DNA of 59,571 bases from Oceanobacillus profundus. Lineage in GTDB: Bacteria; Bacillota; Bacilli; Bacillales; Amphibacillaceae. The notes below the pieces were generated by a model. The model had not been told where the DNA came from, did not search any database, and saw only the letters and a program-made list of their open reading frames with translations. Every line of letters begins with the position of its first letter. Within the stretch, counting starts at the first letter, position 1. The stretch spans positions 1 to 59,571 of the forward strand of contig NZ_QWEH01000023.1 of the NCBI RefSeq assembly GCF_003515705.1, written 5' to 3'. Positions 34,827 to 42,689 of this stretch are shown one piece after another. The position numbers were made by a program, and so were the translations under genes.

Positions 34827-35006
34827 ATGGCTAAAAAAAAGAACTTTCCATTGCGGATAGACCCCAAATTATATGATATCCTCCAGTCATGGGCAAAGGA
34901 TGAGTTTCGAAGCGTCAACAGTCATGTAGAATTTTTGCTTCGGGAATCCGTAAAAAAAGCAGGACGACTCCCAAAGAGTGAAGACAAGAAGATTGGTGAG
35001 GATTAA
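34827..35006 (+). CDS. Arc/MetJ-like ribbon-helix-helix protein
   Basis: A 59-residue basic protein: KKKNFPLRIDPKLYDILQSW forms the beta-strand and first helix of an Arc-type fold, and RSVNSHVEFLLRESVKKAGR the second helix. AAAAGAGGGGG precedes the ATG. Such proteins are DNA-binding dimers or small antitoxin-like regulators. It is co-transcribed with the SPFH gene, and a terminator follows. Confidence 0.85.
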   Translation: MAKKKNFPLRIDPKLYDILQSWAKDEFRSVNSHVEFLLRESVKKAGRLPKSEDKKIGED

Positions 35007-35033
35007 GGTCCAGTTGGATACAATATAAGACTT

Positions 35034-35066
35034 AAAACAGTTTAGCACTTGCTAGGCTGTTTTTTT
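35034..35066 (+). terminator. Terminator of the SPFH-RHH operon
   Basis: AAAACAGTTTAGC pairs with GCTAGGCTGTTTT (two G-T pairs), loop ACTT, then more T residues. Confidence 0.85.
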
Positions 35067-35083
35067 ATTTTTTCAAAGAACTA

Positions 35084-35133
35084 TTGACAAAAATGTTCAT
35101 TAGTTATAGGGTTAGTTACATAAGTAATTAACC
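35084..35133 (+). promoter_or_regulatory. Promoter and operator of the YhcF-type GntR operon
   Basis: TTGACA (35084-35089) is a perfect -35; the -10 is poor (TAGGGT or TATAGG). Directly downstream the inverted repeat GGTTAGTTAC-ATAA-GTAATTAACC (35110-35133, one mismatch per arm) is placed to be the autoregulatory site of the GntR protein encoded next. Confidence 0.7.
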
Positions 35134-35152
35134 AAATAGGAAGGAACTGAAT

Positions 35153-35530
35153 ATGAAAAATTCATTAGATGATAGTAAGCCAATATTCCTTCAAATTAAA
35201 GAACAGCTAGAGGATTCCATCATAAATGAAACGATAAAAGCAGAAGAACGTGTTCCATCTACAAATGAATTTGCAGCTTATTACAAGATTAACCCAGCTA
35301 CTGCAGCAAAAGGAATCAATGAGCTTGTCGCAGAGGGCATTCTATTTAAACGGAGGGGTGTTGGGATGTTTGTTACCGAAGATGCACAGCAAATCTTAAT
35401 TGAAAAGCGAAAGAAGTCATTTTATGAAAATTACATGCTTCCCCTAAAAAGTGAGGCGGAGAAGCTACGTATTAGTGCAATGGAACTTATCGAAATGGTG
35501 GAAAGGGAGGATACTTCAAATGAAGATTGA
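35153..35530 (+). CDS. GntR-family regulator, YhcF/YtrA type
   Basis: A 125-residue short GntR regulator: a winged-helix domain (PIFLQIKEQLEDSIINETIK, RVPSTNEFAAYYKINPATAA, EGILFKRRGVGMFV) with a short C-terminal helix for dimerisation and no ligand domain. YtrA-subfamily members regulate adjacent ABC transporters. Its stop overlaps the ATPase start by 11 bases, so translation is coupled. The order GntR-ATPase-permease corresponds to B. subtilis yhcF-yhcG-type modules. Confidence 0.9.
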   Translation: MKNSLDDSKPIFLQIKEQLEDSIINETIKAEERVPSTNEFAAYYKINPATAAKGINELVAEGILFKRRGVGMFVTEDAQQILIEKRKKSFYENYMLPLKSEAEKLRISAMELIEMVEREDTSNED

Positions 35531-36377
35531 AGTGAAAAATCTATCTAAAAAGTATAAAGAAAAAGCTGCTCTGAACAATGTTTCTTTCACATTAGATGAG
35601 CCAAAAATTTATGGATTACTCGGGAGAAATGGTGCTGGTAAAACGACATTTATGGATATTCTATCTGGACAGATATTACCAAGCGGTGGTGAGATTTTGA
35701 TCGATGGAGAGAATCCGTTCGATAACCAGCGACTAACCGAATCGATTTGTTTAATTAAAGAGGGAAACAACTTTAAAAAGGATTTAAAGATTAAAAATGT
35801 CCTTAAAATATATTCGTATTTCTACCCAAATTGGGATCAAGAACTAGCAGAGGACTTGATTCAGGAATATAACTTAAGCTTAAATGCAAAAGTAAAAACG
35901 CTCTCCAAAGGAATGGAATCGGCTTTAGGTATTACAGTTGGTCTTGCAAGTAAAGCTCCAATTACAATCTTTGATGAACCGTATATCGGACTTGATGCAC
36001 CATCAAGAAAAAGATTTTACGAAATTATGTTAGAAGAATATCAGACAGAAAAGCGAACGATTATTTTCTCCACCCATTTAATTGATGAAGTGAGCTTGCT
36101 GTTTGAAGAAGTACTTATTTTAAGAGAAGGATCACTGGTTTTACAAGAAGAGGCGGAGACACTTCGTGATAACGCAATCTCCGTTTCAGGAAGCATTGAG
36201 AAAGTTGAAGGATTCCTAGCAGGTAAGGAAGTAATTGAGCGAAAGCAACTTGCAGGAGTAATGACTGCATACGTTTATGGAACGGCATCAGATGCAAAAG
36301 TGCATGGACTAGAAGTGGAAGGTATTCCAATCCAAGAGTTAATGATTTATTTAACAGAAAGAAAGAAGGGTGCTTAA
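35520..36377 (+). CDS. ABC transporter ATP-binding protein, YhcG/YtrB type
   Basis: A 285-residue ATPase: Walker A GRNGAGKTT, signature LSKGMESALGITVGL (variant of LSGGQ), Walker B APITIFDEPYIGLDA and the switch region STHLIDE. The C-terminal ~80 residues are a regulatory extension seen in GntR-linked transporters. The ATG at 35520 has GGGAGG 9 bases upstream and lies inside the end of the GntR gene. Partner is the permease one base downstream. Substrate unknown; related systems respond to cell-wall antibiotics. Confidence 0.9.
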   Translation: MKIEVKNLSKKYKEKAALNNVSFTLDEPKIYGLLGRNGAGKTTFMDILSGQILPSGGEILIDGENPFDNQRLTESICLIKEGNNFKKDLKIKNVLKIYSYFYPNWDQELAEDLIQEYNLSLNAKVKTLSKGMESALGITVGLASKAPITIFDEPYIGLDAPSRKRFYEIMLEEYQTEKRTIIFSTHLIDEVSLLFEEVLILREGSLVLQEEAETLRDNAISVSGSIEKVEGFLAGKEVIERKQLAGVMTAYVYGTASDAKVHGLEVEGIPIQELMIYLTERKKGA

Positions 36378-36378
36378 A

Positions 36379-37077
36379 ATGGGCAGGCAGATAAATGGAT
36401 TACTTTATTTCTTTATAACGGATATACGCTACTCACTGATGATTTTCTGGACAATTTTACTCGGTATACTAGGCGTTTCATTAACGATTTCTTACTTTTT
36501 ACTTGGGGTGGAAGATGGTAGTCTCTACTTCATGTTTCAATTCATCTACGTATATTGTGGTATTTTAGGGTTTATTACAGTAAGAGAAAGTATTCCTTTT
36601 GCTCTAAAGATGGGCGCAACGAGAAAGAACTTATTTATAAGTCTTGGTCTGTTTTTTGCTGCAATAGCTTTAATGAAAGCAGTAATTGCAAATACGCTAC
36701 ACACGATTATTTTATATTTTACTGATGTAACAAATCTCCATACATTTGGTTTTATGCACGTGGCACAGCTCATGGAAGATACATGGGTTAATAGAGTAAT
36801 TATTGATATGTCCGTAATGTTTCTTTTTCTAACTGTAATGTTCTTAACTGGTCTGATATTTTATAGATATGGACTGTTAGGGGGAGGAATTGTTGTCGGG
36901 ATTGAAGTGATTATCTTATTTGTTGGGATTGCACAAGGTTGGTTAATTGACTTTTTTACCGATTTATTTTCAGATTTAAAGCTAACCTTGTTCCTGCAAA
37001 TTTTCGGCATAGGCATTGTAATTTATCTCATTTCATTCTTATTGATACGAAGAGTAACAACTGTAAGTACAAAATAA
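36379..37077 (+). CDS. ABC transporter permease subunit
   Basis: A 232-residue membrane protein with six hydrophobic segments, no recognised substrate motif, and a positively charged C-terminus. It starts one base after the ATPase stop (ATG at 36379, AAGGG upstream), so the three genes form one operon. A terminator follows within 8 bases. Confidence 0.8.
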   Translation: MGRQINGLLYFFITDIRYSLMIFWTILLGILGVSLTISYFLLGVEDGSLYFMFQFIYVYCGILGFITVRESIPFALKMGATRKNLFISLGLFFAAIALMKAVIANTLHTIILYFTDVTNLHTFGFMHVAQLMEDTWVNRVIIDMSVMFLFLTVMFLTGLIFYRYGLLGGGIVVGIEVIILFVGIAQGWLIDFFTDLFSDLKLTLFLQIFGIGIVIYLISFLLIRRVTTVSTK

Positions 37078-37084
37078 AAAAAAT

Positions 37085-37108
37085 AAAGGACTGGCTCGCC
37101 AGTCCTTT
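37085..37108 (+). terminator. Terminator of the GntR-ABC operon
   Basis: AAAGGACTGGC and GCCAGTCCTTT separated by only 2 bases, a very stable stem with T residues. Confidence 0.9.
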
Positions 37109-37164
37109 CTGCCCTGAATAAATTGCTACTATCAAACCAATAGTACCATCGTGCATATCATCAA

Positions 37165-37440
37165 AAATAAAGCGCTACTCCGCTCAATTAAAGCACCATA
37201 ACGTAGAATAAAGCGCTACTCCGCTCAATTAAAGCACCATAACGTAGAATAAAGCACTACTCCGCTCAAATAAAGCACCATAACGTAGAATAAAGCACCA
37301 CTCCGCTCAAATAAAGCACCATAACGTAGAATAAAGCACTACTCCGCTCAATTAAGACACCATTCCACAGAATAAAGCACTATCCCGAATGAAATCAGCA
37401 CCATCCTCAAAATTAAAAGCACCATCCGTTGAAAACCGAC
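37165..37440. repeat. 41-bp tandem array with a ~20.5-bp sub-period
   Basis: Units begin (AGCRCT anchor) at 37171, 37212, 37253, 37294 and 37335, exactly 41 bases apart, then decay. Each unit splits into two related halves, AAAGC(G/A)CTACTCCGCTCA and AAAGCACCATAACGTAGA, of about 20 and 21 bases. The array fills the gap between the convergent ends of two ABC-transporter clusters; nothing else is visible in 37109-37485. Confidence 0.9.
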
Positions 37441-37485
37441 ACCCATCGATTAATCCAATGGCACTTCCGTACACCTCTGCAGCAA

Positions 37486-38262
37486 TTAACCAGCCAATTC
37501 CTTCGCCTTAAACGTAAATATCGAAGCAATTAGCAGGATGAGGGATAACGCAATCGCTACCACAGAGGTTGCAACAAGATCAGATGAAACCTCACCAGCA
37601 ATTACCATCTCATAAATATAGCTTGATAAATTATTTGGGCTCCATTCAATAATGTGCCCGAATATTTGTGTCACAATGCTCATTCCCATTATCGTCAAAA
37701 TAGAAAGAAATGCGACAAGGCCAGGAGTTTTTACTAATGTATTGTAAAAAATGACGATGGAAATGACAAAAGTAAGCCACAGTCCATAGAAAATAAAAAT
37801 AAGCAAAAAACTTTTAAAAGAAAGATCACCATATAAAATATTCGTATAATACCAGCTTGCAAGTAAGCCAACGAACAGTGCAGCCCAAACAAGAGCAAGC
37901 AATGCTGCCCATTTAGCGGTAATATAGTTTCGATAGGAGACAGGCTTCACAAGTATTAATTCAGAAACACCGCTTTTTCGCTCACTCGCAATTGTTCCCA
38001 TTGCCATCAGTACAATCACTAACACACCTAGGCTGCTTAACTGACTTAAACTCATCATCACAACGTCAGCTGGTGCAAATTCAGGGAGATTAATAATCGC
38101 TCCATCTGGTAAACCACCAACCGCTTCAATAATTTGCGGTAAATAATAATTAGAAATCGGATCTAAAATGGCAAGTAAAATCAATACTAATGGTACCCAG
38201 ATCCATTTTTTATTACGCCAGTTTTCCATCATTTCCTTGTTAAAAAGTGTCATCCATTGCAT
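37486..38262 (-). CDS. ABC-2 type transporter permease
   Basis: A 258-residue permease with six membrane helices. The N-terminus MQWMTLFNKEMMENWRNKKW leads into the first helix, and TIASERKSGVSELILVKPVS is the conserved cytoplasmic loop of ABC-2 permeases. Its start overlaps the stop of the ATPase gene by one base. Last gene of a five-gene minus-strand operon. Exported substrate unknown. Confidence 0.88.
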   Translation of the reverse strand: MQWMTLFNKEMMENWRNKKWIWVPLVLILLAILDPISNYYLPQIIEAVGGLPDGAIINLPEFAPADVVMMSLSQLSSLGVLVIVLMAMGTIASERKSGVSELILVKPVSYRNYITAKWAALLALVWAALFVGLLASWYYTNILYGDLSFKSFLLIFIFYGLWLTFVISIVIFYNTLVKTPGLVAFLSILTIMGMSIVTQIFGHIIEWSPNNLSSYIYEMVIAGEVSSDLVATSVVAIALSLILLIASIFTFKAKELAG

Positions 38263-39170
38263 CAGCTATTCACCACTTTCATAAACATATCCTCAAGTGA
38301 AGCGCGGTTAAGTTTAAAGTTTACGAGCTCCCAGTTTTCTTTTGCAGCAACGGCAAGAATCTCCTGTCGTGCGATCGCAATATCTGTTGCATTAACTTGG
38401 AGAACGTTTCGTTCCACGTGACTACCTGAAACACTTTCTAGAGCATTTACTTTGGCTTGATAACTAGGCAAATCACTCTCGAATTCTAACGCAATCGTTG
38501 AGGTCTGGTATTTTTGCCGTAACATTGCCATCGACCCAGATTCTACAATATTTCCCTGATGTAAAAGTAATAACGCATCACTTACTTCATCTGCATCAGT
38601 TAAAATATGGGTAGAGAAAAGAATAGACATCTCTTTCTTTAATTCTTCCATTAATGTAAGAACTTCTCGACGACCAATTGGATCAAGTGATGAAACGGGT
38701 TCATCCAGTATTAGTAGCTTTGGTTTATGAATAATTGCTTGAGCAATTCCAAGGCGCTGCTTCATTCCACCAGAATATTTCCCAATTCGCATGTTCCTTG
38801 CATCGGCAATACCTACTTTCTCAAGTAGTACCTCTGCACGATTTTTTGCTTCCTTTTTTGAAAGAAAAGCGAGCTGTCCGCTATAAACTAAAAATTCCAT
38901 ACCTGTCATCCATGGATGGAATACAGGATATTGGGGCAGATACCCAATATATTTTCGAACATCATCGTTACTTGCCACATCGGAAATGCGAATGGTCCCT
39001 TCTGAAGGCTTTAGAAGCCCCGCAAGTGTGCGGAGAATTGTTGTTTTACCTGCGCCATTTGGTCCGATGAGTGCAATACACTTTTCATACTCAAATTCAA
39101 AGCTTATATTGTTAACTGCAGTCTTTCCATCGTAAGTTTTTGCTAGATTGTTAACGGTTAGCAAGGTCAT
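38262..39170 (-). CDS. ABC transporter ATP-binding protein
   Basis: A 302-residue ATPase: Walker A GPNGAGKTT, signature YSGGMKQRLGIAQA, Walker B LLILDEPVSSLDP, switch FSTHILTDADE, and an ~80-residue C-terminal extension as in CcmA/NatA-type exporters. GGAGACGGTG precedes the ATG, 3 bases after the previous gene. Pairs with the ABC-2 permease. Confidence 0.92.
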   Translation of the reverse strand: MTLLTVNNLAKTYDGKTAVNNISFEFEYEKCIALIGPNGAGKTTILRTLAGLLKPSEGTIRISDVASNDDVRKYIGYLPQYPVFHPWMTGMEFLVYSGQLAFLSKKEAKNRAEVLLEKVGIADARNMRIGKYSGGMKQRLGIAQAIIHKPKLLILDEPVSSLDPIGRREVLTLMEELKKEMSILFSTHILTDADEVSDALLLLHQGNIVESGSMAMLRQKYQTSTIALEFESDLPSYQAKVNALESVSGSHVERNVLQVNATDIAIARQEILAVAAKENWELVNFKLNRASLEDMFMKVVNS

Positions 39171-39173
39171 CGA

Positions 39174-39374
39174 TCACCGTCTCCTTCCGAAAATAAAGTA
39201 AATAATTGGGCCAATTGTGTTTAAAATAACGATAATAAAAAACCAAAGCCATCTCGCACCGCGAAAATCATCCGCTTTTGCCCAGTCAAGAATAGCAACA
39301 ATCATTAAAATACCTTGAATGACGATAAAAGGAGCAACGATACTCCAATTAATAGATTCAATAATTGCTTGCAT
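39174..39374 (-). CDS. Small PLDc_N-domain membrane protein
   Basis: A 66-residue protein with two membrane helices and the motif ARWLWFFIIVILNTIGPIIY then FIFGRRR, typical of the phospholipase D N-terminal (PLDNc) domain that often stands alone beside ABC exporters. The ATG at 39374 follows GGAGGTG; the longer open frame would overlap the upstream gene. Function unknown; presumably an accessory of the ATPase and permease. Confidence 0.85.
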   Translation of the reverse strand: MQAIIESINWSIVAPFIVIQGILMIVAILDWAKADDFRGARWLWFFIIVILNTIGPIIYFIFGRRR

Positions 39375-39396
39375 TAATTCACCTCCGATAGTTACA

Positions 39397-40512
39397 TTAA
39401 GCTCCAAGCAAATAAGGGATAATAACTGCCAGCCCAATAATGCCTAAGAAAATAATCCAAGCGAGCGGCCGTGCCAAATTGATTGTCCAGCCGACACCAA
39501 ATCGTTTTTCAAGAAAAAGTGAAGGGTCTTCCCGATTAAAATAAAATATCCCAAGCTTCCAATGTGCATCATCATCCCGATTCATTATTGCTCCATCAGT
39601 TGAAGCATTTGAATTATTTTTTATGCGGCTGCCACCTTGCCCAGTTGTACCCGAAAGTATGATAGCTCCTAATGTCAACGCGATACTGAAAGCAAGCGGA
39701 ATAATAATTAACAACTGCTGATTTATTGGATAGATGAGAGACAATTGAATAAGCGAGAATAACAGTGTTAACGCAATCCCAGTAATAATAATGTAAGCAG
39801 ACCATCTCCTCCTAAAAATAACATTCTTCCGCATTGATTCCTCAGGTGTGTCCGCATTAATTTGTTGTTTTGCTTTTGCAATCATGGTATTGATAAAGAC
39901 AAAAAGCAGGGTTAAATATAATTGCATAATCGGTAAGATAAGAACAGAACGATATGATTTTTCTGCCCAGTTCGTAACCTCTCCGGCAAAATTATATTGT
40001 AGTGGGATTCTATCTGGAATTTGGTGATACGATTGTAATGTCAGGACGATCAACCCGATTGTTGCTATAAAAGAAATAAGAAACCATAAATTGGAATGAT
40101 TAAGCTTTTGGGAGCGGAATTGGGTGCTAACAAAAACCTGCTGTGATTTTTCTATACCCCATTGTTTCCTTTTCTTCAGCGATTTCATTTCACGATGAAA
40201 GGTTAAATAAATGATAAAAGAGCTAATAAGATATCCAAAAATTAGGACGCTGAATAATAAACTAAACATATTTTCGTCCAAGGTAATGGAAGCACCTATG
40301 GATAAAAATATTGCCGTTACAATGAATCCACTTATCCCAGTAATTCGCATATATCGTTTTCGCATTTGCTTTAATTCTACGCTTTGGTAAATTTCTTCTG
40401 GAATTGTTACCCCAAAGCTTTCTGTTTTACGCGTCCAGAAAGGGATAAACATAGTAGAAATAAATACCGGAATTAGAATAAGCAGAAATATAATAATCAG
40501 AAAACCATTCAA
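39397..40512 (-). CDS. DUF1648/DUF5808 membrane protein
   Basis: A 371-residue polytopic protein. A central DUF1648 segment (HQIPDRIPLQYNFAGEVTNW) is followed by further helices and a C-terminal DUF5808 segment (DDDAHWKLGIFYFNREDPSL then FLEKRFGVGWTINL). Its start overlaps the GntR stop by four bases. Proteins of this type accompany GntR/ABC exporter operons and immunity-like modules; SdpI-type immunity proteins share DUF1648. Role here unproven. Confidence 0.8.
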   Translation of the reverse strand: MNGFLIIIFLLILIPVFISTMFIPFWTRKTESFGVTIPEEIYQSVELKQMRKRYMRITGISGFIVTAIFLSIGASITLDENMFSLLFSVLIFGYLISSFIIYLTFHREMKSLKKRKQWGIEKSQQVFVSTQFRSQKLNHSNLWFLISFIATIGLIVLTLQSYHQIPDRIPLQYNFAGEVTNWAEKSYRSVLILPIMQLYLTLLFVFINTMIAKAKQQINADTPEESMRKNVIFRRRWSAYIIITGIALTLLFSLIQLSLIYPINQQLLIIIPLAFSIALTLGAIILSGTTGQGGSRIKNNSNASTDGAIMNRDDDAHWKLGIFYFNREDPSLFLEKRFGVGWTINLARPLAWIIFLGIIGLAVIIPYLLGA

Positions 40513-40913
40513 TTCTTTTCACCTTCCTCTTCATTGAATAATTGAAACAGTTCTTTACTTAATTGACTAAACTCAACCTCGCTTAACCCTCGACATATGG
40601 AATCGGCTATAAGGGGACGGAGCTTAGCTTTTAGCTCTTGTCTATATTCCTCATCAGCCTGTGGAACCCCATCCGGATGAACAACGACACCTTTTTGTCG
40701 GTGAATCAAAATAAACCCGTCTTGTTTCAATTGCTGGTAAGCCTTATTAACTGTATGCAGGTTGATGCCAATATCTGCTGCTAATGATCGAACAGAAGGT
40801 AACGCATCTCCAGGTTGAAGCTGTTTTTTAGCTATTCCTTCAATAATTTGCTGCTGTAGCTGAATGTAAATCGGTTCACTGGATTCTAAATTTAAGTTTA
40901 TAAACACATTCAA
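40509..40913 (-). CDS. GntR-family regulator, YtrA type
   Basis: A 134-residue short GntR protein: EPIYIQLQQQIIEGIAKKQL, PGDALPSVRSLAADIGINLH, TVNKAYQQLKQDGFILIHRQ, then a C-terminal dimerisation helix. A TTG at 40913 is taken as start with AAAGGGTG close upstream; a GTG two codons later is possible. First gene of the operon that continues through DUF1648, PLDc_N, ATPase and permease. A long perfect operator-like repeat stands in front of it. Confidence 0.88.
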   Translation of the reverse strand: MNVFINLNLESSEPIYIQLQQQIIEGIAKKQLQPGDALPSVRSLAADIGINLHTVNKAYQQLKQDGFILIHRQKGVVVHPDGVPQADEEYRQELKAKLRPLIADSICRGLSEVEFSQLSKELFQLFNEEEGEKN

Positions 40914-40931
40914 TTAGCACCCTTTCTCTAA

Positions 40932-40972
40932 TAGTTATATCTGTTATATAAGTAGTATAACAGATATAACTA
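40932..40972 (-). promoter_or_regulatory. 17-bp perfect inverted repeat, GntR operator
   Basis: TAGTTATATCTGTTATA (40932-40948) and TATAACAGATATAACTA (40956-40972) with a 7-base spacer stand 19 bases before the GntR start codon. The repeat contains TATAAC/TATACT elements that could be -10 boxes, so binding would switch off the operon. Arm length is unusually long for a YtrA-type operator. Confidence 0.8.
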
Positions 40973-40987
40973 AAAAAGTGCAATAAA

Positions 40988-41020
40988 AAAAGAGACTGAA
41001 TTCAAATTCTAGTCTCTTTT
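40988..41020 (-). terminator. Terminator of the XRE gene
   Basis: Minus-strand AAAAGAGACT and AGTCTCTTTT with a 13-base loop, followed by further T; overlaps the XRE stop codon. Confidence 0.85.
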
Positions 41021-41435
41021 AAAGCTTTTCATACTGATCGATTAAATTACTGAATAGCTGTTGCACAGATAGTTGCTTTTTAATTGGTAACTTCTTTAGC
41101 TTATATATTTGTTCTTTAAACATGGGGTGTATCATGATGTATTCCATTAGTTCAACAATCTCATCATCAAAGGGTTTGTCTTTTGAACTATATATTCGTT
41201 TAAAGTCTTTTAATAAGTCATTACGAAACGAATAATTCCCTGTTAAATGATCAAGTGATACATCGAATACATTACTGAGCTTTATTAATGAAGCTATATC
41301 GGGAGTAGCTGTCGAGTTTTCCCATTTTGTAACGACAGAACGAGATATCATTAATTTATCTGCTAGCTCTTGTTGTGTCCAGTTATGCTGATCACGAAAA
41401 AATTTAATATTATATGCAATTTGTTCAAGACTCAT
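41019..41435 (-). CDS. XRE-family helix-turn-helix regulator
   Basis: A 138-residue protein with an N-terminal Cro/C1 domain (IAYNIKFFRDQHNWTQQELA, DKLMISRSVVTKWENSTATP, IASLIKLSNVFDVSLDHLTG) and an uncharacterised helical C-terminal half. Start is uncertain: ATG 41435 gives the usual N-terminus but a weak ribosome site; ATG 41453 would add six residues. It is divergent from a small unknown gene across a 156-base spacer with two short palindromes. Confidence 0.85.
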   Translation of the reverse strand: MSLEQIAYNIKFFRDQHNWTQQELADKLMISRSVVTKWENSTATPDIASLIKLSNVFDVSLDHLTGNYSFRNDLLKDFKRIYSSKDKPFDDEIVELMEYIMIHPMFKEQIYKLKKLPIKKQLSVQQLFSNLIDQYEKL

Positions 41436-41591
41436 TTTTATCACACTCTGCATTATAGATTAGGATTCCGTTCCTTACTTTTAAGCTAACTTTAATCCTA
41501 TCACGGTTACGTGAGATAAGAGATGGATTCCTTGTTCGGTAATGTAACATATAGTAAAATGTTCCAAAGGGGAACAAAAGGGGGGATAATC

Positions 41592-41891
41592 ATGAATTTA
41601 GGCTGTATGATTTTGTATCATCCAATGATAACGAGTAAAACGAAAATAAAGCTAATACAAGCAATATTCCCGGTAGATACTATAGAAATACTGGAAGAAG
41701 AAAACAATACAGTCATTCTATATGCTTGGAATATAAAGCAAGAACAAATTTGGCAGGCGGTAGCTGAATTAGTTTCAACAGATATTATCTGCGGTTATGG
41801 CTTTGGCAGGAGAAAAAAGGAAGCAAAAAAAGAGGCGGTTAATAAGTTAAAAAAATGGATTGCGATGGATACAGAAGCAATAAAATATTAA
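41592..41891 (+). CDS. Unknown 99-residue protein with a dsRBD-like C-terminus
   Basis: Not recognised as a named family. AAAGGGGGG stands before the ATG at 41592. The protein begins MNLGCMILYHPMITSKTKIK, has a beta-rich middle (TVILYAWNIKQEQIWQAVAE) and ends with ICGYGFGRRKKEAKKEAVNK and LKKWIAMD. The last part resembles the final strand and helix of double-stranded-RNA-binding domains (GxGxSKKxAKxxAA), but the fold is too short for certainty. TGTTCC/GGAACA (41561-41577) precedes it. Divergent from the XRE gene, which may control it. Confidence 0.6.
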   Translation: MNLGCMILYHPMITSKTKIKLIQAIFPVDTIEILEEENNTVILYAWNIKQEQIWQAVAELVSTDIICGYGFGRRKKEAKKEAVNKLKKWIAMDTEAIKY

Positions 41892-41925
41892 ATTGCACTA
41901 AGCTTCGTAACCCTTTTGAACAAAA

Positions 41926-41956
41926 AGGAAACCAAAGCAGTCAGCTTCGGTTTCCT
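41926..41956. terminator. Shared terminator, unknown gene and yfhE
   Basis: AGGAAACCAAAGC and GCTTCGGTTTCCT (one mismatch) around 5 bases. T-rich on the minus side (TTTTTG), weaker on the plus side. It overlaps the yfhE stop codon. Confidence 0.75.
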
Positions 41957-42069
41957 CTTTGTGACAACTGTTTGTAAATACGGTCTGCATGCTTGAATTC
42001 CTTTTGGTACAGAACTTCTTGTGTTTTATTGAGAAACTTCTCACTTTGACCTGGTCTTAACCTTGGCAT
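41941..42069 (-). CDS. yfhE: YfhE family small protein
   Basis: A 42-residue frame. Residues KTQEVLYQKEFKHADRIY match the conserved core of the YfhE family (TQEVTYAKEFKKADRA in B. subtilis, from memory). AGGGATGTCC precedes the ATG at 42069. The B. subtilis gene lies next to yfhF and recX; here the same neighbourhood is kept with an acetyltransferase gene between. Function unknown. Confidence 0.8.
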   Translation of the reverse strand: MPRLRPGQSEKFLNKTQEVLYQKEFKHADRIYKQLSQRGNRS

Positions 42070-42123
42070 GGACATCCCTCACTTTACTACTAGGATGCCC
42101 AAAATGAATCAAAATATGCTTCC

Positions 42124-42681
42124 TTAGGAAACTTCTTCATCTGTAGATTCTGTTTCCATCGATCTGAATTGTTGATAAGACACATAATGATCTTTTGTAA
42201 TGACGAATAAATCATATATGTCTTCTTCCGGATTAATTTGATTGTAAACATCAGAATAAATTTCATTAGCTAAAGCAACGTAGGGTAATTTTAAAACTGC
42301 CTTCATGGAACGTATATTTGTCTTTCTTACCTTCATAAAAATACCTTCAATATTATAGGTGAAGAATAATAAATCAAAGAATTGCTCTTTTGCTTGTTTA
42401 TTATAACCTTTTCCGAAGTAGGGCTGGCCAATCCATGTTGCTAAAAACCCGTGATTATCCTGAATATCAAATAAATTGATTGTGCCGATTGGCTGTAAAT
42501 ATTCGTCGACAATGGTACGAGAAATGAGCTCGCCGTTTTCTTCGGCTTCGATTGTCATCTTCGTAAGGAAATAAAATTCATCGCTTGTTTCTGCTTTATG
42601 TCTAACATAGGGAAATACATCTGGATGTGACATCAGTTCAAAAAGTACCGGCACCTCATGCAAATCACGTATTTTCAACAT
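42124..42681 (-). CDS. GNAT-fold acetyltransferase-like protein
   Basis: A 185-residue protein with a RimJ/RimL-type layout: N-terminal LKIRDLHEVPVLFELMSHPD, a central YLQPIGTINLFDIQDNHGFL, then ATWIGQPYFGKGYNKQAKEQ as the acetyl-CoA loop (QPYFGKGYN is the Q/RxxGxG/A equivalent) and FMKVRKTNIRSMKAVLKLPY. GAGGAGG is 8 bases before the ATG at 42681; the 24 upstream open codons belong to a structured leader. Family likely, substrate unknown. Confidence 0.75.
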   Translation of the reverse strand: MLKIRDLHEVPVLFELMSHPDVFPYVRHKAETSDEFYFLTKMTIEAEENGELISRTIVDEYLQPIGTINLFDIQDNHGFLATWIGQPYFGKGYNKQAKEQFFDLLFFTYNIEGIFMKVRKTNIRSMKAVLKLPYVALANEIYSDVYNQINPEEDIYDLFVITKDHYVSYQQFRSMETESTDEEVS

Positions 42682-42689
42682 AAAAAATA

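Noticed and set aside
37165..37440. CRISPR array
   Set aside because: The 41-base unit is continuous with no variable spacers; both halves of the unit are repeat-like.
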